DNA from: an uncultured Propionibacteriaceae bacterium
Lineage (GTDB): Bacteria > Actinomycetota > Actinomycetes > Propionibacteriales > Propionibacteriaceae
Direction of reading: 5' to 3'
NCBI GenBank assembly: GCA_938046585.1
Contig: CALIWR010000006.1
Coordinates: forward strand, 186,001 to 250,000
Length of the DNA stretch: 64,000 bases
Below, one piece after another: positions 51,031 through 60,138 of this stretch (positions within the stretch are counted from its first letter, which is position 1; each line of letters begins with the position of its first letter). The notes under the pieces were generated by a model that had not been told where the DNA came from, made no database searches, and was given only the letters and a program-made list of their open reading frames with translations. The position numbers were made by a program, and so were the translations under genes.

Positions 51031-52833
51031 TCAGGCGGAACCGCAGACAATCCGGTCCTGGGGGGAATAGCGCCAGAAGAACTTCTCCTCGCGGACGACC
51101 TGCCCACCTTTCAGGAAGAGCCGAGAGTAGGTGACGTCGAAACCGGCGGTCTGTCCCTGGGGTTCGCACGTGGGTGAGGTCGAGCGACGGGTGGTAGGCG
51201 ACGTGTGGTGAGAGCGCACCAGTTCGCTGGAGCGGACCTCGTCGTACGTCTTGGTCGACCACATCCGGACCGTGACCGAGCCCTTCCGGCCCGAGGCGGA
51301 CGGGCTGATGAAGGCCTGGACCAAAACCCCGTACGGGGTGTCGTTCTGGAACCGCAGGTCGAGGCTGCCGTAGTAGACGGTGGCTTCGCGGCCGGCCGGG
51401 TAGCGGTCGATGTAGAACATGTGCGGGTGGTGTTCGATGTCCTTCAGCCCGGCGAAGAACATCGCGTTGTAGATCGTGGTGGCGCTCTGGGAGATCCCGC
51501 CGCCGGTCTCCTTGACCAGGGCGCCGCCCTGGATCACATACCCGTCGACATAGCCATTGGCCGCGGTCCGGGGGCCGAGGATCTTATTCAGGCTGAAGAT
51601 TTCGCCGGGTTTGAGCAGGGTGCCGTTGACCCCGGCCGCGGCCTTGCCGATGTTCTTGTTGCGGTAGTCCGCGTGCGGCCATTCGGTGGTGAACTCGCCG
51701 ATCACCTCCTTGACTCCCAAAGCCTGGGCGGCCTCGGTCGTGAAAGCTGCCCGCTGCAGACTCGCCTCGACCGGGCCTCGTTTCTGGTCAGCGGGTTTGT
51801 CGAGCAGCGGCGCAACCGCCTGCGCGAACTTCTCCACGGTGACCGTAAGCCCGTCCTTGGAGGCGGTGACGGCGGGCTTGCCGTCGGGGCCGAAACCGAT
51901 CGTGGCGTCGACCGGGGCTCCGAGCTGCAATGCCTTCATCGCCTCGGTGGCGGTGGCGAAGAGCTTCGGATAGTCGACCTGCGGTGTCAGGCTACCGTCG
52001 CGGACCGGGAAGCTGACCGCCGCCGCCACGGCCTCGGCAGTGATGGTGAAGGTGCCCTTGCCGGTGTCGAGGGTGATCGGCCCGGACAGCGCGGCGGCGA
52101 GCCAGCCGTCGGCCACGGCCTGCGCCTGCGCGGTGGTGACCTGCGGCTCGGTCGTGGTGGTGACCGCGGTGACGTGGGTCGTGGTGAGGTAGGCCGCGGT
52201 GATGGCCTGGGCGGTCGCTGCCTGGTCGACGCTGACCCCGGTGACCGCGGCAGTGACGCTGGCCTGGGTGCCGTGAAGGTTCAGGCTAGCGTCCACCGGC
52301 CTGGTCCCCAGGTTGGCGGCTACCTCGCTGACGGCGGCGGTAAACCTGGGCTGGTCGACGGCCAAGACCGGGTCTACGGCCCCGCCGCCGGTGAGGACCC
52401 GCCAGATGTGGATCGGTGACCAACTCCGGCCGACGCCGCTAGCGGCGACGGTGGCGGCGTGGTCCACCGCCAGGCCAGCATCGCCGGGACGTACGGTGGC
52501 GGTCTTGGCCGCAGCCCGGACCTGGATCTCAGCGGTCGACCTGTGCCCCAGCTGGTCTTTCAAAGTGGCGATCGCCTGCTCCCGGTTCTGGCCGCCGATC
52601 GCGACCCCGGCCACGGTGGTACGCGACGGGACCGAGTCGTCCGCCATCAGATACCCCGCCAGGTAGCCGCCGCCGAGGACCGCGAGCAGCAGCCCCACCA
52701 GGTATGGCCAGGCCCGGCGCCGGATCGGCTGCGGCGCCACCGCCTCGGCGGCATCGGACGGCAAGTCCTCGGACGCCGGCGGTGTCACCGCCGGGTGAGA
52801 AACGGTCGCATCGTCGTCTCGGGGCACAGTCAC
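51031..52833 (-). CDS. VanW-family membrane protein with peptidoglycan-binding-like domains
   Basis: A 600-residue anchored protein. It begins with an acidic tail, then a membrane helix (about 42-63) and two related outer domains of the PG_binding_4/YoaR type (the second near 310-350), and ends with a VanW domain. That last part starts at PGEIFSLNKILGPR and includes GGGISQSATTIYNA and YGSLDLRFQNDTPYGVLVQAF. GTG 52833 has GAGAGG 8 nt upstream. VanW lies in some vancomycin-resistance operons, but its function is unknown and this gene does not imply resistance. Confidence 0.88.
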   Translation of the reverse strand: MTVPRDDDATVSHPAVTPPASEDLPSDAAEAVAPQPIRRRAWPYLVGLLLAVLGGGYLAGYLMADDSVPSRTTVAGVAIGGQNREQAIATLKDQLGHRSTAEIQVRAAAKTATVRPGDAGLAVDHAATVAASGVGRSWSPIHIWRVLTGGGAVDPVLAVDQPRFTAAVSEVAANLGTRPVDASLNLHGTQASVTAAVTGVSVDQAATAQAITAAYLTTTHVTAVTTTTEPQVTTAQAQAVADGWLAAALSGPITLDTGKGTFTITAEAVAAAVSFPVRDGSLTPQVDYPKLFATATEAMKALQLGAPVDATIGFGPDGKPAVTASKDGLTVTVEKFAQAVAPLLDKPADQKRGPVEASLQRAAFTTEAAQALGVKEVIGEFTTEWPHADYRNKNIGKAAAGVNGTLLKPGEIFSLNKILGPRTAANGYVDGYVIQGGALVKETGGGISQSATTIYNAMFFAGLKDIEHHPHMFYIDRYPAGREATVYYGSLDLRFQNDTPYGVLVQAFISPSASGRKGSVTVRMWSTKTYDEVRSSELVRSHHTSPTTRRSTSPTCEPQGQTAGFDVTYSRLFLKGGQVVREEKFFWRYSPQDRIVCGSA

Positions 52834-52941
52834 TCGGGGAACCTCTCGGCGGCGGGAACCGGGTTAGCCTACCCGAACTGGCGCCAGCCGGCAGCCGCTC
52901 GACAGATCCCGGTCACCACCGGCAGGATCAGGCGAGAGGTC

Positions 52942-53958
52942 TCAGGCGTCGGCGGTGACCACATCCCGAGGCTCGGCGAAGTGACAGGCCGAATGGTGGG
53001 TTCCGTCCCCGTCGGGGTGCTCGACCAGTTCCGGCTCCTGCTGCGAACAGCGCTGCTGGGCCTTCCAGCAGCGGGTGTGGAAACGGCAACCGGAGGGCGG
53101 ATTCGCCGGGCTGGGGACATCACCGCTCAGCATGATCTGGTTGCGCTGGTGGCGGGTAGTCGGGTCAGGGACCGGCACCGCCGACAGCAGCGCCTGGGTG
53201 TAGGGGTGGGTGGGGCGGGAGTAGATCTGGTCCTCGTCGCCGATCTCGGCGATCCTGCCCAGATACATCACCGCCACCCGGTCCGAGATATGGCGGACCA
53301 CCGCCAGGTCATGGGCGATGAAGACGTACGCCAGGCCCAGCTCGGCCTGCAAGTCCTCCAACAGGTTCACCACCTGCGCTTGTACCGACACGTCCAGCGC
53401 CGACACCGGCTCGTCGCAGATCAACACCTTGGGCTGCAACGCGATCCCGCGGGCGATCCCGATCCGCTGCCGCTGGCCGCCGGAGAACTGGTGCGGGTAC
53501 CGGTTGATGTGCTCCGGGTTCAGCCCGACCTGGTCTAGTAGCTCCTGCACCCGCCGCCGGCGGCCTCCTTTCGGCACCACGTCGGGGTGGATGTCGAAAG
53601 GTTCACCGATGATGTCGCCGACCGTCTTGCGCGGGTTCAGCGAGGTGTACGGGTCCTGGAAGACGATCTGAATGTCGCGCCGCAGCCGCCGCATCGCCGC
53701 GCCGCGCTGGGCGTACACGTCGACCCCGTCGAACATCAGCCGCCCACTGGTGGGTTCTTCCAGCCGCATCAGCAGCCGGCCGAGGGTCGACTTGCCGCAA
53801 CCAGATTCCCCCACCACGCCCAGGGTCTCGCCCCGGCGCAGGTCGAACGAAACCCCATCCACGGCCCGGACCCGGCCCACGGCCCGGCGCAACACCCCAC
53901 CTTTGATCGGGTAGTGCTTGACCAGGTTCTCGGCTGAGAGGATCACCTCATTCACCAC
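52942..53958 (-). CDS. oppF: Oligopeptide ABC transporter ATPase
   Basis: Second ATPase of an oligopeptide/dipeptide importer, 338 residues. Walker A is GESGCGKST, the signature FSGGQRQR, Walker B LICDEPVSALD. The C-terminal Cys-containing OppF extension CRFHTRCWKAQQRC is present. It overlaps oppD by 11 nt and ends the leftward opp operon. Confidence 0.94.
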   Translation of the reverse strand: MVNEVILSAENLVKHYPIKGGVLRRAVGRVRAVDGVSFDLRRGETLGVVGESGCGKSTLGRLLMRLEEPTSGRLMFDGVDVYAQRGAAMRRLRRDIQIVFQDPYTSLNPRKTVGDIIGEPFDIHPDVVPKGGRRRRVQELLDQVGLNPEHINRYPHQFSGGQRQRIGIARGIALQPKVLICDEPVSALDVSVQAQVVNLLEDLQAELGLAYVFIAHDLAVVRHISDRVAVMYLGRIAEIGDEDQIYSRPTHPYTQALLSAVPVPDPTTRHQRNQIMLSGDVPSPANPPSGCRFHTRCWKAQQRCSQQEPELVEHPDGDGTHHSACHFAEPRDVVTADA

Positions 53959-54991
53959 CTAGCACCTCCTCGGTGACGTGACAGGCAGCGAACCGGCCCG
54001 GGCGGACTTCGACTAGCTCCGGCGCGGTACCGCTTCGGCAGATATCACGGCCGTGGCGGCAACGCGGGTGGAAGGGGCAGCCGGGTGGGATCCGCAGCAG
54101 GTTCGGCGGCAGACCACCGATCGCAGACAGGTGTTCCCCTTTCTGGTCCAGGCGCGGGATCGAGTCCAACAGCCCCTTCGTGTACGGGTGGGCCGGTCTG
54201 GCGTACAACGCGTACACGTCGGCGGTCTCGACCAGCCGGCCGGCGTACATGACCGCGATCCGGTCGGCGACATCAGCCACCACCCCCAGGTCGTGGGTGA
54301 TCAGGATCAGACCCATGTGGCGCTCGTCCTGCAGGTCCTTCAGCAACTGCATGATCTGTGCCTGCACGGTGACGTCGAGAGCGGTGGTGGGCTCGTCAGC
54401 GATCAGCACCGCCGGGTCCAACGCGATCGCCATCGCGATCATGATCCGCTGCCGCATCCCGCCGGAGAACTGGTGCGGGTAGGCGTCAAAACGTTGCCGC
54501 GCAGCCGGGATCCGGACCCGTTCCATCAGCTCAATGGCCCGGTCCCGGGCATCGGAGCGGTTCATCGCCCGGTGGGTACGGAACATCTCGGCGATCTGCC
54601 AGCCGACCCGAAATACCGGGTTCAGGGCTGACAAGGCGTCCTGGAAGATCATCGAGATCTGCGCGCCGCGCACCGTACGGCGCAGCTGCTCCGGCATCGT
54701 CAACAGCTCGGTGCCGCAGTAGCGCACCGAGCCGGACGGGATATACGCCGGGGGCTCGTCGAGGATCCCCATCACCGCCTGCGCGGTGACTGACTTGCCC
54801 GAGCCGGATTCGCCCAGGATCGCCAGGGTCTCTGCCTGGTCCAGGCTGAACGAGACCCCGTTGATCGCCTTCGCTACCCCGTCGCGGGTGCGGAACTCGA
54901 CGTACAGGTCCTCGACATCGAGCAGCCGCCCGTCGGTCGGTTCCCAGGCAGGGGCCTCGACGAGGCGTGCAGAGCGTGGCATAGGTCTCAC
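53948..54991 (-). CDS. oppD: Oligopeptide ABC transporter ATPase
   Basis: First ATPase of the importer, 347 residues. Walker A is GESGSGKSV, the signature FSGGMRQRIMIAMA, Walker B LIADEPTTALD; the C-terminal motif is CPFHPRCRHGRDIC. It overlaps oppC by 4 nt (ATGA) and oppF by 11 nt. Confidence 0.94.
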   Translation of the reverse strand: MRPMPRSARLVEAPAWEPTDGRLLDVEDLYVEFRTRDGVAKAINGVSFSLDQAETLAILGESGSGKSVTAQAVMGILDEPPAYIPSGSVRYCGTELLTMPEQLRRTVRGAQISMIFQDALSALNPVFRVGWQIAEMFRTHRAMNRSDARDRAIELMERVRIPAARQRFDAYPHQFSGGMRQRIMIAMAIALDPAVLIADEPTTALDVTVQAQIMQLLKDLQDERHMGLILITHDLGVVADVADRIAVMYAGRLVETADVYALYARPAHPYTKGLLDSIPRLDQKGEHLSAIGGLPPNLLRIPPGCPFHPRCRHGRDICRSGTAPELVEVRPGRFAACHVTEEVLGGE

Positions 54992-55911
54992 CGCAGTTTC
55001 GGGTCGAGCGCGTCACGGACCACCTCGCCGAGCAGGATGAAGGCGAGCACCGTCAGCGACAGGAACAGGGACGGGAACAGCAGCATGTGCGGCGCCTGCA
55101 GGATGTAGCCCAGCCCGGAGGCCTCCGAGATCGCGATCCCCCACGAGATCACCGGTGCCTGCAGCCCGATCCCGAGGAAGGACAAGGTCGCCTCCACCGC
55201 GATGTACAGGCCTAGGTTGATCGTGGCTACGACCGTGACCGCGGCCATCGCATTCGGCAGAATGTGGGAGGTAATCACCCGCCACGGCGACGCCCCCAGC
55301 GCCTTGGCGGCCAGCACGTACTCTTGGGGTTTCACCTGCAACACGCTGCCCCGCATGATCCGGGCCACGCTCGGCCATCCAAGAACCGAGATCGCCATCA
55401 CCACCTGCAGCACCACCACCAGGTACGGCGGGGTGACGCCCGGTTTCTTCAACGAGTACAGGATGACGATCCCGCCGAGCAGGGTCGGGATCGCGAAAAA
55501 GATCTCCCCCAGCCGCGACAGCACCGCGTCCAACCAGCCGCCGTAGTAGGCGCAGATGGTTCCGATCAGCCCACCGACCAGGGTGGTCGCGGTGACCGTG
55601 AGCAGCCCGACCAGGATCGAGGACCGCGCCCCGTACACGGTCCGGGCGTACACGTCGCAGCCCTGCACATCGGTCCCGAACAGGTGCGCCACCGATGGTC
55701 GCTGCCGGGCCTCAGTAAGCAGGCAGTATGCCGGGTCACGGCCGGTGAACAGCCCCGGCGCGGCAGCCATCGCCACCACCAGCACGATCAGCAGCGACGC
55801 CACCCAGAAGATCGGCCGCCGACGCATCTCACGCCAGGCGTCCGACCACAGCGATCGGGCTGGCTCCTGCTCTTGCGGATCAGCGTCGGTGGTCTTGGCG
55901 GGCTCAGTCAT
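54988..55911 (-). CDS. oppC: Oligopeptide ABC transporter permease
   Basis: Membrane subunit of 307 residues with six helices. The inner-membrane permease motif EYVLAAKALGASPWRVITSHILPN is the ATPase-docking loop (around 195-220). An N-terminal soluble stretch and an outer loop with two Cys precede the core. It overlaps oppB by 8 nt. Confidence 0.93.
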   Translation of the reverse strand: MTEPAKTTDADPQEQEPARSLWSDAWREMRRRPIFWVASLLIVLVVAMAAAPGLFTGRDPAYCLLTEARQRPSVAHLFGTDVQGCDVYARTVYGARSSILVGLLTVTATTLVGGLIGTICAYYGGWLDAVLSRLGEIFFAIPTLLGGIVILYSLKKPGVTPPYLVVVLQVVMAISVLGWPSVARIMRGSVLQVKPQEYVLAAKALGASPWRVITSHILPNAMAAVTVVATINLGLYIAVEATLSFLGIGLQAPVISWGIAISEASGLGYILQAPHMLLFPSLFLSLTVLAFILLGEVVRDALDPKLR

Positions 55912-56833
55912 GGGAGATCCTCGGGTCCAGGACGCCGTACATCACGTCAACGACCAGATTGGCGAGCAGGTAGATCAGCACCAGGACGGTCACCGCGCCG
56001 ACCACCGAGACCCCGTCCAGCTGGTCGATGCTGCGGAAGATGAAACCGCCGATGCCGTTGATGTTGAAGATCCGTTCGGTGACCACCGCGCCGCCCATCA
56101 ATTGGCCGACGTCGTAGCCGATAAAAGTGATCACCGGGATCAGCGAATTCCGCAGGGTATGCAGCCCGACGGTACGGCCCCAGCTGAGCCCTTTCGCCTT
56201 CGCGGTCCGGACATAGTCGGCACGCAAATTTTCGACTAGGTTGGCGCGGGTCAGCCGGGCCACGTAGGCCACCGACAATGAACCTAGCACCACCCCGGGC
56301 AGGATCAGCTGGCTCATAGTCCCGGCGCTCGCCGTGACCGGGATCGTCTGATTCAACCCCAAGGTGAGGATCGTGAACTGGGCCAGTGAACCAATCACGA
56401 AGATCGGGATCGAAATCACGACCAGGGTCGAAATGGTCACGAGCGAGTCGATGAAGCTGCCGCGCCGGACCCCGGCCAACACCCCGGCCATGATCCCGAC
56501 CACGAGTTGGACGATCAGCGCCACCAAAGCCAGCTTGATGGTGGTCGGATAGCGCAGCAGCAGTTCATCGCTGACCTGGTTGTTGTAGTAGTTGGTGCCC
56601 AGGTCGCCGTGGATCAGTTTGCCCAGGTAGAGCCCGTATTGAACCAGGACTGGCTTGTCGAGGTTGTAGTCCTGTTTGAACTTCGCGATGTACGCATCGG
56701 AGCAGGGACGCTCGCCGCAGCGGCCCTCCCAGGGCTCGCCGGGTAGGGCGTAGACCAGCATGAAAATGAAGAACGTCGCCCCCAGGACCACCGGAATCAT
56801 CTGGAGCAGACGTCTCAGGATGTACGTACCCAT
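55904..56833 (-). CDS. oppB: Oligopeptide ABC transporter permease
   Basis: Membrane subunit of 309 residues with six helices, starting MGTYILRRLLQMIPVVLG as is typical of OppB/DppB. The docking loop is YVRTAKAKGLSWGRTVGLHTLRN (around 213-235). An outer loop holds the pair CGERPC. It lies 76 bp after oppA. Confidence 0.93.
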   Translation of the reverse strand: MGTYILRRLLQMIPVVLGATFFIFMLVYALPGEPWEGRCGERPCSDAYIAKFKQDYNLDKPVLVQYGLYLGKLIHGDLGTNYYNNQVSDELLLRYPTTIKLALVALIVQLVVGIMAGVLAGVRRGSFIDSLVTISTLVVISIPIFVIGSLAQFTILTLGLNQTIPVTASAGTMSQLILPGVVLGSLSVAYVARLTRANLVENLRADYVRTAKAKGLSWGRTVGLHTLRNSLIPVITFIGYDVGQLMGGAVVTERIFNINGIGGFIFRSIDQLDGVSVVGAVTVLVLIYLLANLVVDVMYGVLDPRISHD

Positions 56834-56909
56834 CGGGTCCCTTCCCCAAGCGCCGCGGCGGCGGCCACCAGGCCTGGTCCGGCCTCAGGTGACCGCCGCC
56901 GGTCGGAGA

Positions 56910-58562
56910 TCACTTAACGCTGATCCCAGCGATGTCGGGAACACCGAAGGCGTTGTACTGCACGTGGGTGATCTTGTTCGAGTACACGCCGGGCTGAACC
57001 CGCAACCACAGCGGAGCAGTCGGGAAGTCCTGGCCGAGCATCGCCTCGGCCTGCTGGTACGCAGCATTGGCCTGAGACAGCTCCTTGGCGGCTGCCGCCT
57101 CCTTCAGCTTGGCCTCAAAGGTCGGGTTGTGGTAACGGGAATAGTTGGAGCCGGCGCCTTTGGCGTAGATCGGGGTCAGGAAATTCTCGATCGACGGGTA
57201 ATCCATCTGCCAGCCGTTACGGAAGGCTCCCTTCAGCTCGCCGGCTTTGGCCTGGTTCAGCAGGGTCCGGAAGTTCGGGGTTTGGTTGACGACACAGTCC
57301 ATGCCCAGGTTGTTCTTGAGGTTGTTGCAGACCGCATCGGCCCAGGCCTTGTGCCCGCCGTCCTGGTTCACCGAGATAGTGAACTGGCCCCGGTAGCCGC
57401 CGGCAGCCTCGTAGGCCTGCTTGGCCTGGTCCTTGGCATAGGTGCAGGAATCACCGCAGGCGCCGGCCCGGTAGCCGTCGGCCACCGGCGAGACCCAGCC
57501 CTGGGCCGGGGTCCGGGTGCCGTTGAAGATCTGCTTGGTGATGGTCTCCCGGTCGATGGCCCGTGAGATCGCCTTCCGCAGCGCCGGGTTGTTCTTCAGC
57601 TGGTCATCGGCGGGTGAGAAGGTCAGCACCTCGATGATCCCGGCCTCGCGGGTTAGCCACCGTCCCTCGCCGACTTGGGCCTTCCAGGCGTCCCCGGCCA
57701 GCTGATCGGTGGGGATCACGTCGGTGAAGTCGATGTTATTGGCGACGACATCGGTGAAGGCCGCGTTCGGGTCGTTGTAGATCCGGTAGATCAGCTTGTC
57801 GACGTGGCCCGGGTGGGGGCCGTTGTATTTCGTGTTCTTCTGCAACACGATTTCGGTCGCGGTGTTGTTGATCACCTGGTATGCGCCGGAAGCGACCGGC
57901 TTTTTCCCGTACGCCTCATCGCTCGGATTCGCCAGGTAGCTGTCAGGCTGTGGCATGAAGGCCGAGTAGCCCAGCCGGATCGGCAGGTTCGAGGTCGGCG
58001 AGCTGGTGGTGATGGTGAAGGTGTAGTCGTCCTTGATCACCAGGCCGGACAGCTGCTTGGCCTTCGGCGGCGCGGTGGCACAGTCGGTCTGGCCGTCGGC
58101 CGTGGTGCCGCACTGCAGGTCGTCGTAGCCGGCGATCGGCTCAAAGAAGTGGCTGTTCTCGTGCCCGTTCGGCCCGTACGCGCCGATATTCCAAGCCTCG
58201 ACGAAATTCTTGGCCTTGATCTCGGTGCCGTCGGAGAAGGTCCGGCCCTTCTTGAGAGTGACGGTGAAGGTGGTGGAGTCGTCGGTCTTGATTGACTCGG
58301 CGACGTCATTCTCGGGCGCCGAGGTCGTAGTGTTGTAATGCACCAGCCGGGAGCTGGTCCAGTCGACGATCCAGCCGCCGCAGACCTCGCCGGTCATGGT
58401 GCCAATCAGCGGGTTCTGCGGGGTGCAGCCGCGGATGATGATCTGGCCACCGTCCTTGACGGCACCTTCCGAGCTCTGGGTGCCGGGTGAGCCACCGCAG
58501 GCGCTCGCCAGCAAGGCGAGCGCGGTGGCGGTGGTGGCGACGACTGAGCGGCGAAGTCGCAT
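56910..58562 (-). CDS. oppA: Oligopeptide-binding lipoprotein
   Basis: SBP family 5 binding protein of 550 residues, anchored outside the membrane. The signal ends in the lipobox LLASAC with Cys22. AAGGAGG lies before ATG 58562. The ligand is not predictable; the protein could bring in peptides as food or signals. It is the first gene of the oppABCDF operon. The 163-bp gap up to pntB has no clear promoter. Confidence 0.93.
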   Translation of the reverse strand: MRLRRSVVATTATALALLASACGGSPGTQSSEGAVKDGGQIIIRGCTPQNPLIGTMTGEVCGGWIVDWTSSRLVHYNTTTSAPENDVAESIKTDDSTTFTVTLKKGRTFSDGTEIKAKNFVEAWNIGAYGPNGHENSHFFEPIAGYDDLQCGTTADGQTDCATAPPKAKQLSGLVIKDDYTFTITTSSPTSNLPIRLGYSAFMPQPDSYLANPSDEAYGKKPVASGAYQVINNTATEIVLQKNTKYNGPHPGHVDKLIYRIYNDPNAAFTDVVANNIDFTDVIPTDQLAGDAWKAQVGEGRWLTREAGIIEVLTFSPADDQLKNNPALRKAISRAIDRETITKQIFNGTRTPAQGWVSPVADGYRAGACGDSCTYAKDQAKQAYEAAGGYRGQFTISVNQDGGHKAWADAVCNNLKNNLGMDCVVNQTPNFRTLLNQAKAGELKGAFRNGWQMDYPSIENFLTPIYAKGAGSNYSRYHNPTFEAKLKEAAAAKELSQANAAYQQAEAMLGQDFPTAPLWLRVQPGVYSNKITHVQYNAFGVPDIAGISVK

Positions 58563-58725
58563 AACGTGCCTCCTTGAGGGCCGAGGTACCCGACGGTCGT
58601 CGGGCCCGCTTACGGTCGCTCAACCTAGGCCGCGACGCTGCCACGGTACGACCAGCAGTGCCGAATCGTGACACAGCCGTAACCTGGCACCGGCCGTATC
58701 CCAGCTAGCGAACACCACGGCCGAT

Positions 58726-60138
58726 CTACAGGGCGGCGATGATGTCGTCGACCCGCTGTTTAGCGTCACCGAACAGCATTTGGGTGTTTTCCTTGAAGAA
58801 CAACGGGTTCTGGACCCCCGCGTATCCGGTGTTCATGGAACGTTTGAAGACGATCACCTCGCGGGCCTTCCAGACCTCGAGCACCGGCATCCCCGCGATC
58901 GGGCTGGACGGGTCATCGAGCGCGGCCGGGTTCACCGTATCGTTGGCGCCGATCACCAGCACCACGTCGGTATCCTCGAAGTCGTCGTTGATCTCGTCCA
59001 TCTCGAGCACAATGTCGTACGGCACCTTGGCCTCAGCCAGCAGCACATTCATGTGCCCGGGCAGCCGCCCGGCGACCGGGTGGATCCCGAACCGGACCTT
59101 GACGCCTCTGGCCCGCAGCCGGTTGGTGAGGTCGGCGACCGGGTATTGGGCCTGGGCCACCGCCATCCCATACCCGGGGGTGATCACCACCGACTGGGAG
59201 GTGCGCAGCAGCTCGGCGGTCTGCTCGGCGGTGATCTCACGGTGCTCGCCGTAATCCCTAGCCTCTCCAGTAACCGCCCCGTCAGAGCCGAAGCCACCGG
59301 CAATCACAGAGAGGAAAGACCGGTTCATCGCCTGGCACATGATGTACGACAGGTAGGCGCCGGAGGATCCCACCAGGGCCCCGGTGATGATCAGCAGGTC
59401 ATTGCCGAGCATGAAACCGGCTGCTGCTGCGGCCCAGCCCGAGTACGAGTTCAGCATCGACACCACCACCGGCATGTCGCCACCGCCGATGGAGGCGACC
59501 AGGTGGAAGCCGAGGGCCAACGCGATCCCGGTCATCACGATCAGCAGCCACAGCGACGGCGCCATCACGAACCAGACCGTCAACCCCACGAAGAGGACCA
59601 GAGCGCCCAGGTTGAGCAGGTTATGCCCGGGCAGCGCCAGGGGCGCCGAGCGGATCCTGGCGCTGAGCTTCAAGAAGGCCACGACCGAGCCGGTGAAGGT
59701 CACCGCACCGATGAAGACCCCGACGAAGACTTCGCCCAGGTGGATCCCGTCGCTGTGGTCTGGCGAGACCAGGTAGGAGTTGTAGCCGACCAGGACCGCG
59801 GCCAGGCCGACAAAGCTGTGGAGCAGGGCGATCAGCTCCGGCATCCCGGTCATCTCGACCCGCAACGCTCGGATCACCCCGATCACTGCGCCCACCAGCA
59901 TCGCGGCCAGCATCAGCCCCAGCGCCACGGTCCCGGTGCCCGGACGGTCCCGGGCCTCGCCGGCAGCGTCGATGCCGATCACGGCGGCGGCCACGGTTAC
60001 CACCAGTGCCAGGGTCATCCCGATGATCCCGTACAGGTTGCCGAATGTGGCGCTCTCGTGTCTGCTCAGCCCCGCCAAGGCCAAGATGAACAGCAGGCCG
60101 GCGACGATGTACGAACCTTGCAGCAGCGTCAGTGTCAT
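58726..60138 (-). CDS. pntB: NAD(P) transhydrogenase subunit beta
   Basis: Carries most of the proton channel and the NADP-binding domain III of the proton-driven transhydrogenase. It has 470 residues: about nine membrane helices to residue 260, then a Rossmann domain with GYGMAVAQAQ and GANDTVNPAA. The start overlaps the pntA stop by 4 nt. The complex makes NADPH from NADH at the cost of the proton gradient. Confidence 0.96.
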   Translation of the reverse strand: MTLTLLQGSYIVAGLLFILALAGLSRHESATFGNLYGIIGMTLALVVTVAAAVIGIDAAGEARDRPGTGTVALGLMLAAMLVGAVIGVIRALRVEMTGMPELIALLHSFVGLAAVLVGYNSYLVSPDHSDGIHLGEVFVGVFIGAVTFTGSVVAFLKLSARIRSAPLALPGHNLLNLGALVLFVGLTVWFVMAPSLWLLIVMTGIALALGFHLVASIGGGDMPVVVSMLNSYSGWAAAAAGFMLGNDLLIITGALVGSSGAYLSYIMCQAMNRSFLSVIAGGFGSDGAVTGEARDYGEHREITAEQTAELLRTSQSVVITPGYGMAVAQAQYPVADLTNRLRARGVKVRFGIHPVAGRLPGHMNVLLAEAKVPYDIVLEMDEINDDFEDTDVVLVIGANDTVNPAALDDPSSPIAGMPVLEVWKAREVIVFKRSMNTGYAGVQNPLFFKENTQMLFGDAKQRVDDIIAAL

